The notes under the pieces were generated by a model. The model was given only the letters and a program-made list of their open reading frames with translations, did no database searches and had not been told where the DNA came from. A DNA stretch of 64,000 nucleotides from Turritopsis dohrnii (Eukaryota > Cnidaria > Hydrozoa > Anthoathecata > Oceaniidae). Position 1 is the first letter of the stretch. The number at the start of each line of letters is the position of its first letter. The DNA is taken from positions 992,001-1,056,000 of the forward strand of contig BQMF02000052.1 of assembly GCA_027922465.2 (NCBI GenBank). The letters are read 5' to 3'. Both the position numbers and the translations under genes were made by a program. This document shows positions 50,401-61,856 of this stretch, in pieces.

Positions 50401-53400
50401 GAACCTTTTCTCCTACTAAGAGTTTCATTTTTTCCACCTTCATACAATACTAACTGTGGATCAGCTTCAGCAAGTGAATTAAGTCTTTCAAGTACATCAC
50501 CAGGTGCTTGCCCAATATTATCAAGCAAGATCCAATGTCCTTCACGAATGGCTGTGATTAGCGGACCTTCCACAAAAACAAAGTTAGTGGCGGATTCCAA
50601 TGGTTTCATCTCTAACAGGTCATGTAACTGTTTCTGTAGCAGCTCTAGGTTATGAGCTTGCAAACATTCACTAGGATAAAAGGCAGATATTTGTCTGACA
50701 GTGTCTAATATACTTGCTCCGATCTCATACAAATCACATGAATCATGACTGTTGGAAAAAAAGTTCTTATTTTCCATGTACAAATCTTTCAAGTAATGAA
50801 TGGACTGTTTTGTAGTGACATATTTTGGAATGCAAGCAAGGCACACAATGATTAATGTATCCATGGTAGTTCTAATCAACTTTCTCAATTTGCAATCAAT
50901 CATTTTTGGGTTAGCAACAGTCCAAGAGCCAATCATGTCATTCACTGTTGTTTCTTTGGTCATTTGCAATATAAACAATTTTCGTTTAGTCAACCGCGCC
51001 AGTTCAACAACCAGTGATGTTTTGCCAGCAGAATTCCCCCCTTGCAGGAGCACAGTATGTCCTGTTCTATTTGCTGCAGCTAAGGACAAAAGGTTTCCAA
51101 TGGTGAAGTTAGTGTGACAAAAGGGCATAGAAAATTGACTATTGTAATTTCCCTTTTTCAGGTAGATGAAGCCAATGCGGACAAATTTTTCCAATTTCTG
51201 ATCATAATGGGAAGTAATATCATTAGATACTATATTTTGCAGTGGGAAGTATTTATCAATCAGTGATCTGACTTCTTTTCTGTCTTTCCTTCTTTTGAGA
51301 CTTTTGGCATAGATTAATTCTAACATAATCCTTATCCCCTCAATTTCTGTTGAATCTTCGTCTTGGTTTACTCCATGAAATTCAAGACTGTCTTTGACAG
51401 CAAGTCTATGAAATTCAGCATTTGCCTCTGCAACACCAACAAATTTTACTATATCTCTCAGATTAAAACTAACTGGATTAGCTTGGTTTCCAATGATTTT
51501 CAGTTCAGCTGCCTTCGCAACAGCTTCATGAAAAGATAAAATCCCTTCCACATGTTTTGTAGAGATAGCATGATAATCATTATCAATTGTCTTTGACATC
51601 TTGGACTTTCCAATTACTTTTAATTCATCGCTTGAAAATGTTGACAAGTTGATAATAGTGAAATGAGATGATACTGACAAAGGCAATTTACTCCTCCCAC
51701 CTCCAACATTCTCAGGATTTTTTGTTGCAAAAACATGAAGATCTAACAGAGGGATTTCCTCGCCTGTAGCATCTATTCTTAAAGTTTTATGTGTTGCAAA
51801 GATAGGAATAAGTTTTTCCAAAAGTGATGCTTGTGCTAAGTTAATCTCATCAAAGAGAATCCATGTGTTGGCAGAATTTTTCAAAGCCTTTAAAAGTTTT
51901 CCTTCCACAAACTCAATAGTCTTTACTCCTTGTTTCACTTTAGGAACAAACGCCCCAATCAAATCTTCATACGTGCTATTTCCACTTAAATTGATCCGGC
52001 AACATTGATAGCCAAGGGTGGTTGCTAAGCTATCAATGATTTTTGTTTTCCCTATACCTGGCGGACCATTTAATAGAAGATTCATTTTACAATCAGCAGA
52101 TGCAAATATTCTGCAGATGTTCTTAAACGTTGTGGGAGACAAACAAAGATCTTCAACAGGATTCGTATTTGTTACTCCTGGTGCTAATGAACACCTGAAA
52201 TGGGTTCCATGAAGAAGAGCAAAAGCTATATCGCCATTTTGTGTGATTTTAAACAATTCTTTAATGCCAAATTTACATTCCTCACCTTCAACTAAAGATT
52301 TGATACATTCATAGTCAACATCAAATAATTGGAGACAGACATTCAGTAACACTGTCTTTGTTAGATGACTTTTAATTTGATCTATCCATAAAAAGGTTAT
52401 AGCCAGAACTAAAATCTTGTTGAAAACATCCACTGAGAAGTCATTTATAGAATTAATTTGGCGTAAAACAAAACATCTTAATTTCGCAATATCTCTGGAT
52501 GTTATTTCCAAATATTCTTTAAATTTTTCAATGAACTGCTCGAGTTTTTCTTCATAGTCATTAGTAGTGCTGATCTTAGCAATAGAATGAAGGCAAGAGA
52601 GATGTGCCAATTCTGCATTAGAGTAGTTCTCTATGGTTATTTCTGTCATCCGTGATTTAATAGCTGGACTAAGATTTACTTTAGCATCAATAGTTTTCTG
52701 GCAAACTGTAGCAAATATGACTAAATTGTCAGGAATACTAAGTGAACATTTATCACCAAGACTTAGGTCTTCAAAAAGACTAAAAGTAGGTTGAACTTCA
52801 ATAGCACTGTTGAGCCTTTCTGACACTGCTTGCGAAGGTAAATTTACATCTTCCAAGATAAGTATCCCTCCTTCTTTAATTGCTTTGGTACACGGTCCAT
52901 CCTGAAATACGAAGGCTAATTCTCTTTCTGCCTTGTTTTGAATCTGTGCAATACAAACATTCAATTTTTCTTCTAGTGCAATAATGGTTTTCTGATCACA
53001 TGAATCACTTGCTTTTACTTTTTGTTCTGTTAGAATGACAAAATGGTGTATCTTCTCTTTTAATTTCTCAATAACATTGCATATTTCTGATAGTACAATT
53101 GAGGAATCATCTTTTTGTAGTAATGTCTTTGTTATACGCTCAAGATCACTATCATACCCAGATACATCACTATCACTTGAACCAATAACTTCATCCTCTT
53201 CTTCTTTAGAATCCAAAGTAGAACATGTTTCAGAGTCTCCATCAAAATCTGTATAGAGAAAGGCATCATAATCCTCTTCTTCCTCTTCTTCTTCTTTATC
53301 ATGGTCTTCTTCTTCATCATCTTCCGATGTATAATTAGATGAGGAAGGTGAGGAGGATTTACTGCTGTAACTGTCATAATCCTGAGTAATATGTTGCTCT

Positions 53401-54816
53401 GCTTCCACAGTTATATCATCAGCTTGTATCATATCTAGTGTATGCTTTGAAATATCTACCTCTTCATTTTCTGTAGCTGATATTTCCTTGACCTTGGTAG
53501 CATTCATATGATGGACAACATCTCTGTATGTATTGACAATATCAGAAAGTTCTATATCAAGAAAAGTTTTCAGTTGCTTAAAACTTTGACTTGAATTTTT
53601 GAATGTAGAATCAGTTAACTTGTAGGCAACATGCAGGAACTGTAATGCCAATACATGTACAAAGTTAACAATCTCTAAATAGGAAAATGGTCGTAATCTT
53701 CCAACTAAATCAGCAGAATCAGTTGAAGTGTTGCACAATACAACAACTTTATCATCTCTCTGGTACATTTTTGCCCATGTATCGATTAGATGAGATTTGC
53801 AAGTTGTTGGTCCAGATAACAACACTGGTTCTTTACAATTGACTGCCACACAGAGGTTCCAGAGATATTCCAAAAACTTTGGAGGTGATTTTTCTAACAT
53901 CTCCCAAAACGTTTCATCTGCAACTCTGAATATTGGTAACTCTTGCTTTTCATTGTTACAATTCATTAGCTTCTTTTCTTTCCTGTTTACAATGATGTTT
54001 GGTTTACATTTCTGGTGGTCTGTCAACGATTGACAATCAGGAAACGCTTTAAAAAGCAAAGCAGACAACTTTTGATGATTATCACAAGACGTTTTTGTGT
54101 AAAACAGATGATAACCTATCAATCCCCATTCTGTGTCTCTGTAGATCGACTTTCGCTTGATCCATTTAAATATTTCCCGAACAGTAAACTTAACACCTAC
54201 ACCAAAAAGAGGTGCTTTAGACTGTGTTATGTCAGCATTAATTTCATCAAATGCTTTGGCAAGATTTGCAGAATGTGATGTTATGTCTTCTCGCATGTCC
54301 TTGTCAAATTGATAACTGTATTTGTCAATGATGTGTTTCACTTCATTTCCAGAAAACTCTCTGAACAATATTTCTGTGAGGCGTGACCGAAGTGTTTTTG
54401 GCAGTTCTTTTCTTCCTGCATAGCTTGAGCCATTCTGGGTGGCAAAGAACCGAAAGTTTGGTGCTGCATACACAATCTCATTTGTATTTGGAAGCATCAA
54501 ACATCTTTTACCTTCCAGAAGAGGATACAGCATATTCAGCACAGCTGGCTCTGCTAAATCAAATTCATCAGCAAGGAAGTAGTAACCATTTTTCATAGCT
54601 CTCATCAAAGGCCCGGGATCATACTTCTTATTAGGCAACAAAACACCAAGGTAGTCATTAACAGAAGTATTTTCTGAGTTGTTTACTCTTTCCAATGGAC
54701 GGTTATTGCATTCAGCAAAAAAATTGATTAAGCTGGTTTTCCCTGAAGCAGCAGGACCTTCTAGCAATACAGGGAAATTACATTGAACAGATGCTGCCAA
54801 CAAACATGCACTTTTT
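35418..54816 (-). CDS. Giant AAA+/VWA protein, 19.4-kb exon
   Basis: About 6,466 codons in one frame. Order: AAA 3 ('GPAASGKTS', 'FLADEFDLAEP'); AAA 4 (P-loop reduced to 'GPTTCKSH', large acidic insert, 'ILILEDVNLPS'); AAA 5 ('GPPGIGKT', 'WILFDEINLA'); AAA 6 ('GGNSAGKTS', 'WILLDNIGQAPG'); a helical region of about 2,600 residues with heptad-rich segments (about 46050-45730 and 43970-43780); a beta-rich Ig/ASH-like block (42395-40700); a second helical region to about 36300; and VWA 1 with MIDAS loop 'FLFLVDNSGSMNGEK' (about 36050). Known: midasin/Rea1 uses six AAA+ modules and a MIDAS domain to strip assembly factors from pre-60S ribosomes. Inferred: a related mechanochemical role on another, unknown target. 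It is longer than midasin (about 5,000-5,600 residues) and has extra domains. The continuous frame argues for selection. Confidence 0.85.
36300..40700 (-). other. Second helical region and low-complexity linker
   Basis: About 1,460 residues between the Ig-like block and VWA 1. The first two thirds look like an all-helical repeat solenoid (many leucine-rich helices, few glycines). Toward VWA 1 it becomes polar and acidic ('EDLGIPEDIDENYEADNV' near 37200; 'DVEGGGDDKENIEENYE' near 36340). Midasin also has a flexible acidic stretch just before its MIDAS domain, so position and composition agree, although similarity in sequence is not evident. Confidence 0.6.
40700..42395 (-). other. Beta-rich Ig/ASH/MSP-like block in the giant protein
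   Basis: About 565 residues built of alternating hydrophobic strands with recurrent patterns such as 'KNYAGIILRNNSRLSLVAAI', 'GIVIKGIHMHGSTMVHFLM', 'SLALSNKGNQHHHYRME' and 'LVPFKILPGESKDLNMLI'. The 'strand - N-N/K-G - strand - FxI-PGE' rhythm is typical of ASPM-SPD-2-Hydin and MSP-type Ig folds; I count five or six candidate units. Not expected in midasin, dynein or VWA8. The fold assignment is by eye. Confidence 0.5.
53145..53380 (-). other. Acidic Ser/Glu tract inserted in AAA 4
   Basis: Lies within a roughly 320-residue insertion between the P-loop and Walker B of AAA 4. It contains Ser runs, then 'EDDEEEDHDKEEEEEEEDYD' and more Asp/Glu/Ser. Probably disordered and a candidate for phosphorylation or for binding basic partners; this is inference from composition. 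Confidence 0.65.
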
Positions 54817-54842
54817 GAAGTGAGATTCAGATTTCGTCTTGT
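54781..54842 (-). other. Frame change (+1) inside the giant gene
   Basis: The upstream frame stops at 54778-54780 after 'CMFVGSICSM'. The downstream frame is open only from 54842 (TAG at 54843-54845). Protein similarity to an AAA module continues from 'LIDKTKSESHF' upstream into 'ACLLAASVQCNFPVLLEGP' downstream. The switch must therefore fall within 54781-54842; the A5 run (54812-54816) is the simplest place. Skipping one base restores the frame. No usable GT-AG intron fits. It may be a base-calling or assembly error, a real inactivating insertion, or a +1 programmed frameshift. Confidence 0.75.
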
Positions 54843-57800
54843 CTATTAGATATGAACTGGGTTTATCATTGTGAAAGTAATTTGCAAAATATTCAATATT
54901 TTCAGAGAAATCCAAAAAATGCGTCTTAATTATATTCAATCCCTTGGATAGATCTTCATTTCTGTTAAAAAGACTCAACCAATTCATTTCAATTCCAATG
55001 AAAAGGGCAGTCTTAACATCAACTTTACATCGTTCATAGACGTCTTGTGTGCAGTTTACTGCCCTAGTAAAGTGCCACAAATTCATGGTTGGTCTTGATT
55101 CTTTTAAATCCAAAAATAATGAAATGTATTTGTCTTTAAACAAATGAAATTCTGTATTGGTTGAAGCTGCTAAGTATATTTCACTCAGGCATTTTATGTC
55201 AGTATGTTGGCTTGATACATTAATTATTACGAATCTGTTATATAATGCAGGACTCAATTCATTGTTTGTTGGGATACTAGCACCAGCCAAACGTTCTGTA
55301 GATTTCTTGGGAGGAGTCATTGTTGCAAAAACTCTAAAATCTTTATGAACTTCAAACTCCTCACATCCCTTTTCTATGTTCTCTGTAACTGTCCAACTTG
55401 GTGGATTTTCCAACAATGGATTTAATCGCTCCAAAACAGTACTCTGTGCTTCAGATAGATTTTCCAGTATCAACCAACAGCCACTTTCCACAGCTTGAGT
55501 CACTATCCCTTTCTGCCATACCATAGCCTGACCTGATGGTATGTAATTACCTACAAGTGTTTCTGGATCTGTTTCAGGGGTCATGTAGACATGCATCATT
55601 TTCTTTTGCATCACAGTACCCAATGAAAAAATTATTTCTGATTTCCCACAACCACCCTCTCCAGTTAACAAAACTGGTTGACCATTTCTTGATGCAGTTA
55701 AAATTTCCTTCCAGCAGACTTTCATTTCTTCTGTGATAGCTACAGATTTGTGCTGAGCGGGATTTTCTTCTATATTCATATCAACTGTAGTGAGAGACTG
55801 GTTATAGGTTTTTTTAACTAGACTTTGCAAATTATCAAAAACAAAATCTTTGAGAGGAAGGTTTTTGCATTGCTTTAACACATCTCTTAACCGCTTACGA
55901 AGATCATGGTTGGAATCATGCATGATGGTTTTTAAATTTGTCAGAAAGTGATATCCAACAGTAGGTACAATTCGACTGTTAAAAAATTCTAACAGTACCT
56001 TTGGAGCAATGTTCTCATACAGTTGCTGACAAAACTTTTCATGTGTATCATTTTCCAATGATTTGTGCAATGCAAAATGAAAAGAGTCTTCAACGGTTTC
56101 TAATGAATAAATACCATCTTTTAACTTCAGGCCAAATTCTGCATCTGACTTTACAACATCAGTACCCAGGCAACTACAAATTATGTCCTCAACTGTTTTA
56201 CGATTCTCATGATTTCTCAAGCGTGTTGTATATACAGATTTAGCAGTTGAAGCCAAAAACTTTCTCCAAAAGATGCTTTTGTTTACTTCACTACATTTTC
56301 CTAGTAATTGATGTGTTCTCTCAGCAACCCTTAATGCATCTCTAAGTGTGACTTCTGCATATGGACAATATTTTTCACTAAAATCTGTTTTCTTAAATAG
56401 TGCTTCAATTTCAAAATGAATGTCTGATAGCAAATTTACAATTTCTCCTGCTAAATGTTCTTCTAAACCTTTTCTAACCAACTGAGTTTTAAGAATTTCC
56501 TGAACTTCCATCTTAGAGGGACCTTGTATAATTTGTGGCTTAAATCTAGATAACAGTGTTGATGAATGCTGTTCTCTTTTAGCCTTGAACAATCCACTGT
56601 TGGGATTTTGTGTGCAGAACAGTCGAAAATCCTGATGTCTTTGCTTTTCAATGTAACGCTTCTCATCATATGATTCATCATTCTGATCCATCTCTGCTGA
56701 TTCTGTTGACAAGAACAAAACTGAGGTATCCAAGGCATTCTCAATGCAAGATAACACATTGTCAGGTGCCAAATTAAATTCATCCAGCAGCAACCATGCA
56801 CCTTTGGAAAATGCAGTAGTAAAAGGACCCTCTTGATATTGGACACTTACAACACCATCCCTTTCTGTAGGTACTGCACTCCCGAATAGATTAGCTATTG
56901 TTGTTGAGGATGACATGTTGCATCGAATTAGAGGAATTCCATATCTTCTAGCAGCTTCAGTGATTACAGCAGTTTTTCCAACACCAGTTGGACCTTCTAA
57001 AAGCAAATTCACTGGATTATTCACCACACTCAGTACTGCATTCAGATTTTTTGATAGTGTTTCTGTATCTACAAGAGGTTCTGTCTTTGGGATGAGGTCA
57101 TCCAATTGCCCATGCCCAATCAAACGATGATCTTTGTCATTCATATTTCTTGTAGAAACATCATCATGATTAGAACTTTCGCTTAGATTTTTCACCTCCT
57201 GTAGCAAAGATCCTTTTGTAAGTGACCAGGATTTTGGTGTTTCCTCAGACAAACTTTTGAAATAAATCTCTAGTAAATCAATTTCAGCAGTGCTTTTGCT
57301 ACTTTCCATGGCAAAAGGATTGGTCAACATCATAGATGGATTAACTTCAAAACTTTTCAGAAGTTCAACTCTGATGGTATCTTTGAAATCTAATATACAC
57401 ACCAATGCTTCTATACAAGATAGCCGTACGATGGACAACCGATGATAAAGTCCAGTAAGTAAGTCATATCTGTGTTCTTTATAAACACTCCACAGGTTCT
57501 TGCATTTTTTGGAGCAGATTGCACTAGTGTATAGAGCAAACATTTTACCATAGTAATCAATTTTAGTAACCAAATCTTTCTCATCAAAAATAAATTTAAA
57601 CAACTGATTAACAACTGGTAAAAACTTGTCTGTCAAATCTGGGTAAATTGATAGGCTGACTAAAAACTCCAAGTCATCTTTATCACTCAAGATATAGTTG
57701 AGGAAATGCTCAATGATGAAATGACTAAAAGTTTCATTCTGTTGCATGATCCATACTGCCTTTTTCATTTCAACATGGGCCAACAGGAAAACCATACTTT

Positions 57801-59604
57801 GAAATGTCTCACTTATTGTTTCTTCCTCTACTTTCATTCCCACCAAATTTTGACAAATGACTTCAAAATTCTCCAAAATGTGACATAAATTATCATTCAG
57901 TATCCTATCCTTACCAGAATCTTTCAACAAACAAGGTTTTAGGAGATTGGTTAACAACACCAAGTTCAAATGCAACAGCCGTCCATGATTTTCAATCTCC
58001 TTGCAATCACTGCCCTTTCTACAATGTGCCAACTTAGATATACATGAAAAAGGTATTCTCATGTTTCCATGCTCTTTTACTTTCACTGCCACAGCAGACA
58101 TCATGCTGATACTGGAAGTGCATTCATTTACATTTGATTCTGCCATTGTTGTAACAACAAAGTTCAAGAGTGCACCAGCATTTTCATTACTGTAAAGAGA
58201 AAAGTTTCCATTGTTTAGTAACAGCAACATTAATTCAAAATGTGACTTGTTTTGGGTCTTCATAGATTTTACTGACAACTCTGTAAGTTGATTGAGGATA
58301 AAGTCAAGCCACTCATTAATCATGTCCTTTGAGGAGATTGAAAGAAACTCCATTAAACTTTGCCAAAATATATCAATTGCCTCATCAATGTCACTTCGCA
58401 AGACTAAACTGCGCACGAAATCTAAAGCTATGATAGAGTCCCTTTCTTTTAACAATGTAGTAATTCTGCTGGATAACAGGACATAAACAGGCCACGATTT
58501 CATCTGCTGCAGGCATGGAGTACTGAGAAAACATGACAAGGTCTCGTCATCAACCACTCCATCAAAAATACCATTGACAAGATCAATTGCCATACTCTCA
58601 TTTATTTTATAGCATTCCTCCAGTAAGCAAGCGATGTCTTCACTATAGATCCTTGCACCTTCTTGTCTATGGGATCGAACTGTACCAATTAATGAAATCC
58701 ATTCATCAGGTTGTGTGTGTTTCTCAAGCAAGAAATCTCGAAGTATGAAAATGAATCCTTCTGATCCTTTCACATCCATTTTGCTGTCCACAAGATGTTG
58801 GAAGCTGTGTTCATCACCAACCCCATCTGACCATGTAATAGTAATTGTTTTACTATCGCTTTCTCTGAAGACTTCACAAAGTACTTCGTATGGCAGAGCT
58901 AACATTCCGACACAGTTTTCTGTCACATCCGAAACAAAATCATTACCTTCATCTCCCAACTTTACTGATATAATTCTCTTAGGCCATACATCTTTTACAA
59001 GCCAACTCAGATCAAAATCGCTTAAGCAATAAGGTTTATACAACCTTTCCAAAAAAAAGTAATAAGCAGTGGTATACTCATGTATGTGATTCTTATCCTT
59101 CATTCTTGAATTTGACAACTTCTTTAGGATGTAGCAGGCATCAGAGTTCCCATACTTTTCTAACTTCTCTAAGCTCTTTTTCTCCATCTTTTCCTTAGCT
59201 TCTTTGTTTATTGGGAGACCAATATTATACTTCAATTGACCTCGTGCATGTGAAAGACGGAAAAACAGGTCATGAATGTCTTCTTCAGACAAGAACTGAA
59301 TGTTGTTTGTTAAAATCAGGTATATGATCAAAACAATATACCACAATATGTCAACAGACAGGTCACATATCAATGATAAACAGGGAACCACAATTTGTTT
59401 GAGATACTTCTTCACCAAGTCTTGCTCTTTCAAGTCTTTAAAATTGACATCACAATTCAGAAAGCTTTCATAAAGATGGATAACAAGTCTCCTTACATAT
59501 GAAGAATTGACATCTTTGGCTTTTTTCAGCTGCTTCTGTTCCTCACTGAATAACTGGAATTGCAACATCTTGAGAATTTCTCCCCACTTGAAACAATCTA
59601 ACAT
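54817..59604 (-). CDS. Giant AAA+/VWA protein, N-terminal part
   Basis: About 1,596 codons. The first ~840 residues are an all-helical region without a recognised domain (charged start 'EEQKQLKKAKDVNSSYVRR', many Leu/Ile helices). Then come AAA 1 (residues about 845-1110, P-loop near 871) and AAA 2 (about 1290-1530, P-loop near 1313). The start is the first ATG after an in-frame TAA four codons upstream. Because a Helitron lies 29 bp further on, the transcript may instead enter through a splice acceptor ('TTTAAG') from an exon farther right. No signal peptide or membrane segment is seen, so the product is probably nuclear or cytosolic. The coding frame continues into the 19.4-kb segment after the frame change. 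No promoter motif was found. Confidence 0.8.
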
Positions 59605-59632
59605 AAAATTATCTTAAATTATTATAATAAAA

Positions 59633-60060
59633 CTAGTCGCCAAAGCAGTGTTGCTCGCCGCCCATGTTCAGCCTACGTGGTATCACTCCCAAAGAGATGA
59701 CAAAAAATACAATTAAGGAATTACCAACAGAAAGTGTGTAGAGCTCGAAAAACTGCTAAAAAAAATGTATGGGATTGTTTTGCTACGACAAATCGTTACT
59801 GAGATATTGTTGATCAAAGATTTTGATGACGTTGCAGACGTCACATTCCCCAAAATAAGTAGACCCAAATTTTTCAACCCCCATCGCCTGTATCATGAAC
59901 CCTGAAAAACCAGTTATCTCTATTGGTTACCAAGATAATTTTCCCTAAACATCGCATTCAATTGGGGATCCAATATATCAAAAAGAAATAATTTCTCTCA
60001 CAGCTCATATCTACCATTTTGCATGACAGACAAACAGAGAATTGGGTATTAATATATAGA
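59633..60060 (-). mobile_element. Helitron-like element 6 (complete, 428 bp)
   Basis: On the minus strand it begins 'A|TCTATATATTAATACCC' (5' TC at 60060-60059) and ends 'CTTTGGCGACTAG|T' (CTAG at 59636-59633), so it sits between host A and T as Helitrons do. The 3' end shares 'GCTGAACATGGGCGGCGAG' with elements 1 and 4, with a weaker hairpin. The interior resembles, in the same relative order, parts of 15920-16060 and 18450-18640. It is non-autonomous. Confidence 0.75.
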
Positions 60061-61382
60061 TTGTAAGTATCTGTCAGTAGCGAATGGTGTAATACAAAGA
60101 AGAAATATTTCATGATAAAATTCATGAAATTCACCACAGCAGAAGTGATCAAACATTAATGACATGTCACAAATCAGGTAGGGGGTACAAACTGATTGCT
60201 AGGGAGCACAAAAAGGGTGACTAAAGCTTGTGTTAGAAAAGCCTGTGTAAAGACTATTACCAAGTGTGTAAGGCCACCACAGAGGACATGCTGAGGTAAG
60301 ATGTCCCACTCTCAGTCACAAGAAGTTTGACTTTTGCAAGAACTCCTCTTTTTCCTGGTGAGTTCACACATTTTTATTTCTAGCAATGCTATCTTCCATT
60401 GTCTGACTCATGCTCAGACGTCTCTCACCAAGGATAAATCACAAAAAATCAAGATTCACTCTACAGGGTTGATGAAATCGTCATAACAAGTTCGGCCAGG
60501 AGACAAATGTTGGTTAACCCAGTTCGCCAATACATGAAGATATCACCCATAGTTCAAGATATTTCAAGTGACTGAATGAGGATCTAATTGTTGTTTGAAG
60601 AGAACGCCATTCTGCGTTCACTTTATCCTCTCAAAACCAATAGCCTGTCAATGGTTCCTTTAAATGTGTAGCTAGTGTTTTAATTTCATTTTCATCTATC
60701 TGTTGTCCAGCATTAAGGTTCATGAAAAAAAAGTGATTTCTCTACGCCGAGAAACAATTCTTTTTCTCTATGAAAGATGTTTACACAGGAAACACAGGGA
60801 ACATGATTCATTTATACAGACCCTTAATCAAATATTATAAAAGAACCTTATGATAAAACTCTGTAAAACAAACAAAATCGTGCATAAGAACTTTTGATGT
60901 GAACAGGTGATAGCTATTCTTTGAACTAGCAAAAACAGAAATGATCACTCTGTCAAAAAAAAATGACCAGGTCTATGTTATTCAATGTTTGGACAATAAA
61001 AACTATATTCGTTCAATTTTTTTAAAGAAGCATCATGGGGCAAATTGTGTCAGTTAAGTGTCAATCAAAAAACTTTTCTTCATTGGTTAGTTTTCTATGG
61101 ATGCAAAATCGCACGCACAAAACTCCTTCATTCGTCAGCAGATTTCACAGAGTAGACTTGTTTTCTACTATCAAGCAAAGAAAATCTGTGAGCACGGAGT
61201 TTTAATTCGATTCGTATTCCAAACCGATTGGCCAACCAGAAAGGAAATGGCAGAAAAGTTTCTATCATATCTGAGAAATTTTGAAAAATTTAATCAAAAC
61301 ATATGAACCATTTCCAAAGCAGAACTTTTACATTCAACGTTTTGGAGGAGATATTTGTTGACTTTCAAACATTTATTACGCT
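60061..61382. other. Intergenic upstream of the giant gene
   Basis: No recognised gene. A 69-codon plus-strand frame (61097-61306) has no known domain. If the giant gene has a non-coding first exon and promoter, they may lie here, but no TATA box or CpG-rich patch stands out. Confidence 0.3.
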
Positions 61383-61856
61383 CAGGGATTTTTCCAAGCA
61401 CTTTCCAACTACCGTTTACCGGTAGTTAAAACTCAATCTTGAATTGAGTTTAGAAACTCAATCATTCATTGTCAATTAAACATTTTTTAGCTCTTTAATG
61501 CGAAGTATTTAAAAACATGTTCTGAGAAAGAAATAAGGCCATTATTCACCAGCTATCCTATTGCTAGGGAGAACGACCACCGTTGCTAAGGTAATTTTGA
61601 AATTTCTTTTGTTATACGCATTCATTTCTTCACCTTACAACGAAAGAATATGAAAACGAAAGTGGTACCAGTAGGACTCGTTTTCATGTTATTTAATGAA
61701 ATTAAAAAATATTTTAGTTTCCAACTCCCTATGCATGCCTCTCATGACCTGTTTGTGGAGATTGAAATCTCTAAAATTGTGGAGGTTCCTGGACTGTAAA
61801 ACTCAATCTTCTCTACGAAAAACGGTAGTAACCAAAAGTGCTTGGAAAAATCCCTG
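61383..61856. mobile_element. 474-bp TIR element, 6-bp target duplication
   Basis: Ends 'CAGGGATTTTTCCAAGCACT' and its exact inverse at 61837-61856, with a longer, looser inverted repeat inward ('ACTACCGTTT', 'AAAACTCAATCTT'). Flanked by TACGCT at 61377-61382 and 61857-61862. CAGGG ends are common in hAT elements, but those give 8-bp duplications; the superfamily is left open. No transposase frame. Confidence 0.7.

Larger units (their letters stand above)
50280..57080 (-). other. Six-module AAA+ region of the giant protein
   Basis: Walker A/B pairs in order: AAA 1 'GPTGVGKT' (about 56992) with 'WLLLDEFNLA'; AAA 2 'GEGGCGKS' (about 55665) with 'WLILENLSEA'; AAA 3 (about 54760); AAA 4 (about 53815); AAA 5 (about 52068); AAA 6 (about 51045). 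Walker B alternates: DE in 1, 3 and 5; EN, ED and DN in 2, 4 and 6. The even modules continue 'VLERLNPLLE', 'VSERLNSAIE' or 'VLERLNSLAE', as midasin even modules do. Arginine-finger-like residues follow in 1 ('LLSRFKPQII'), 2 ('LYNRFVIINV'), 3 ('LRSRLTEILF'), 4 ('IKSRMTEITI') and 6 ('FYNRCIVINL'), but module 5 reads 'VSSHFTIINL'. Confidence 0.8.

Noticed and set aside
54778..54845. Small intron to explain the frame change
   Set aside because: No GT-AG pair in the right phases with a realistic length; the only nearby pair would give an intron of about 20 bp.
33146..58486. Many plus-strand frames of 60-159 codons opposite the giant gene
   Set aside because: All are antisense shadows of the minus-strand coding sequence with no domain content.
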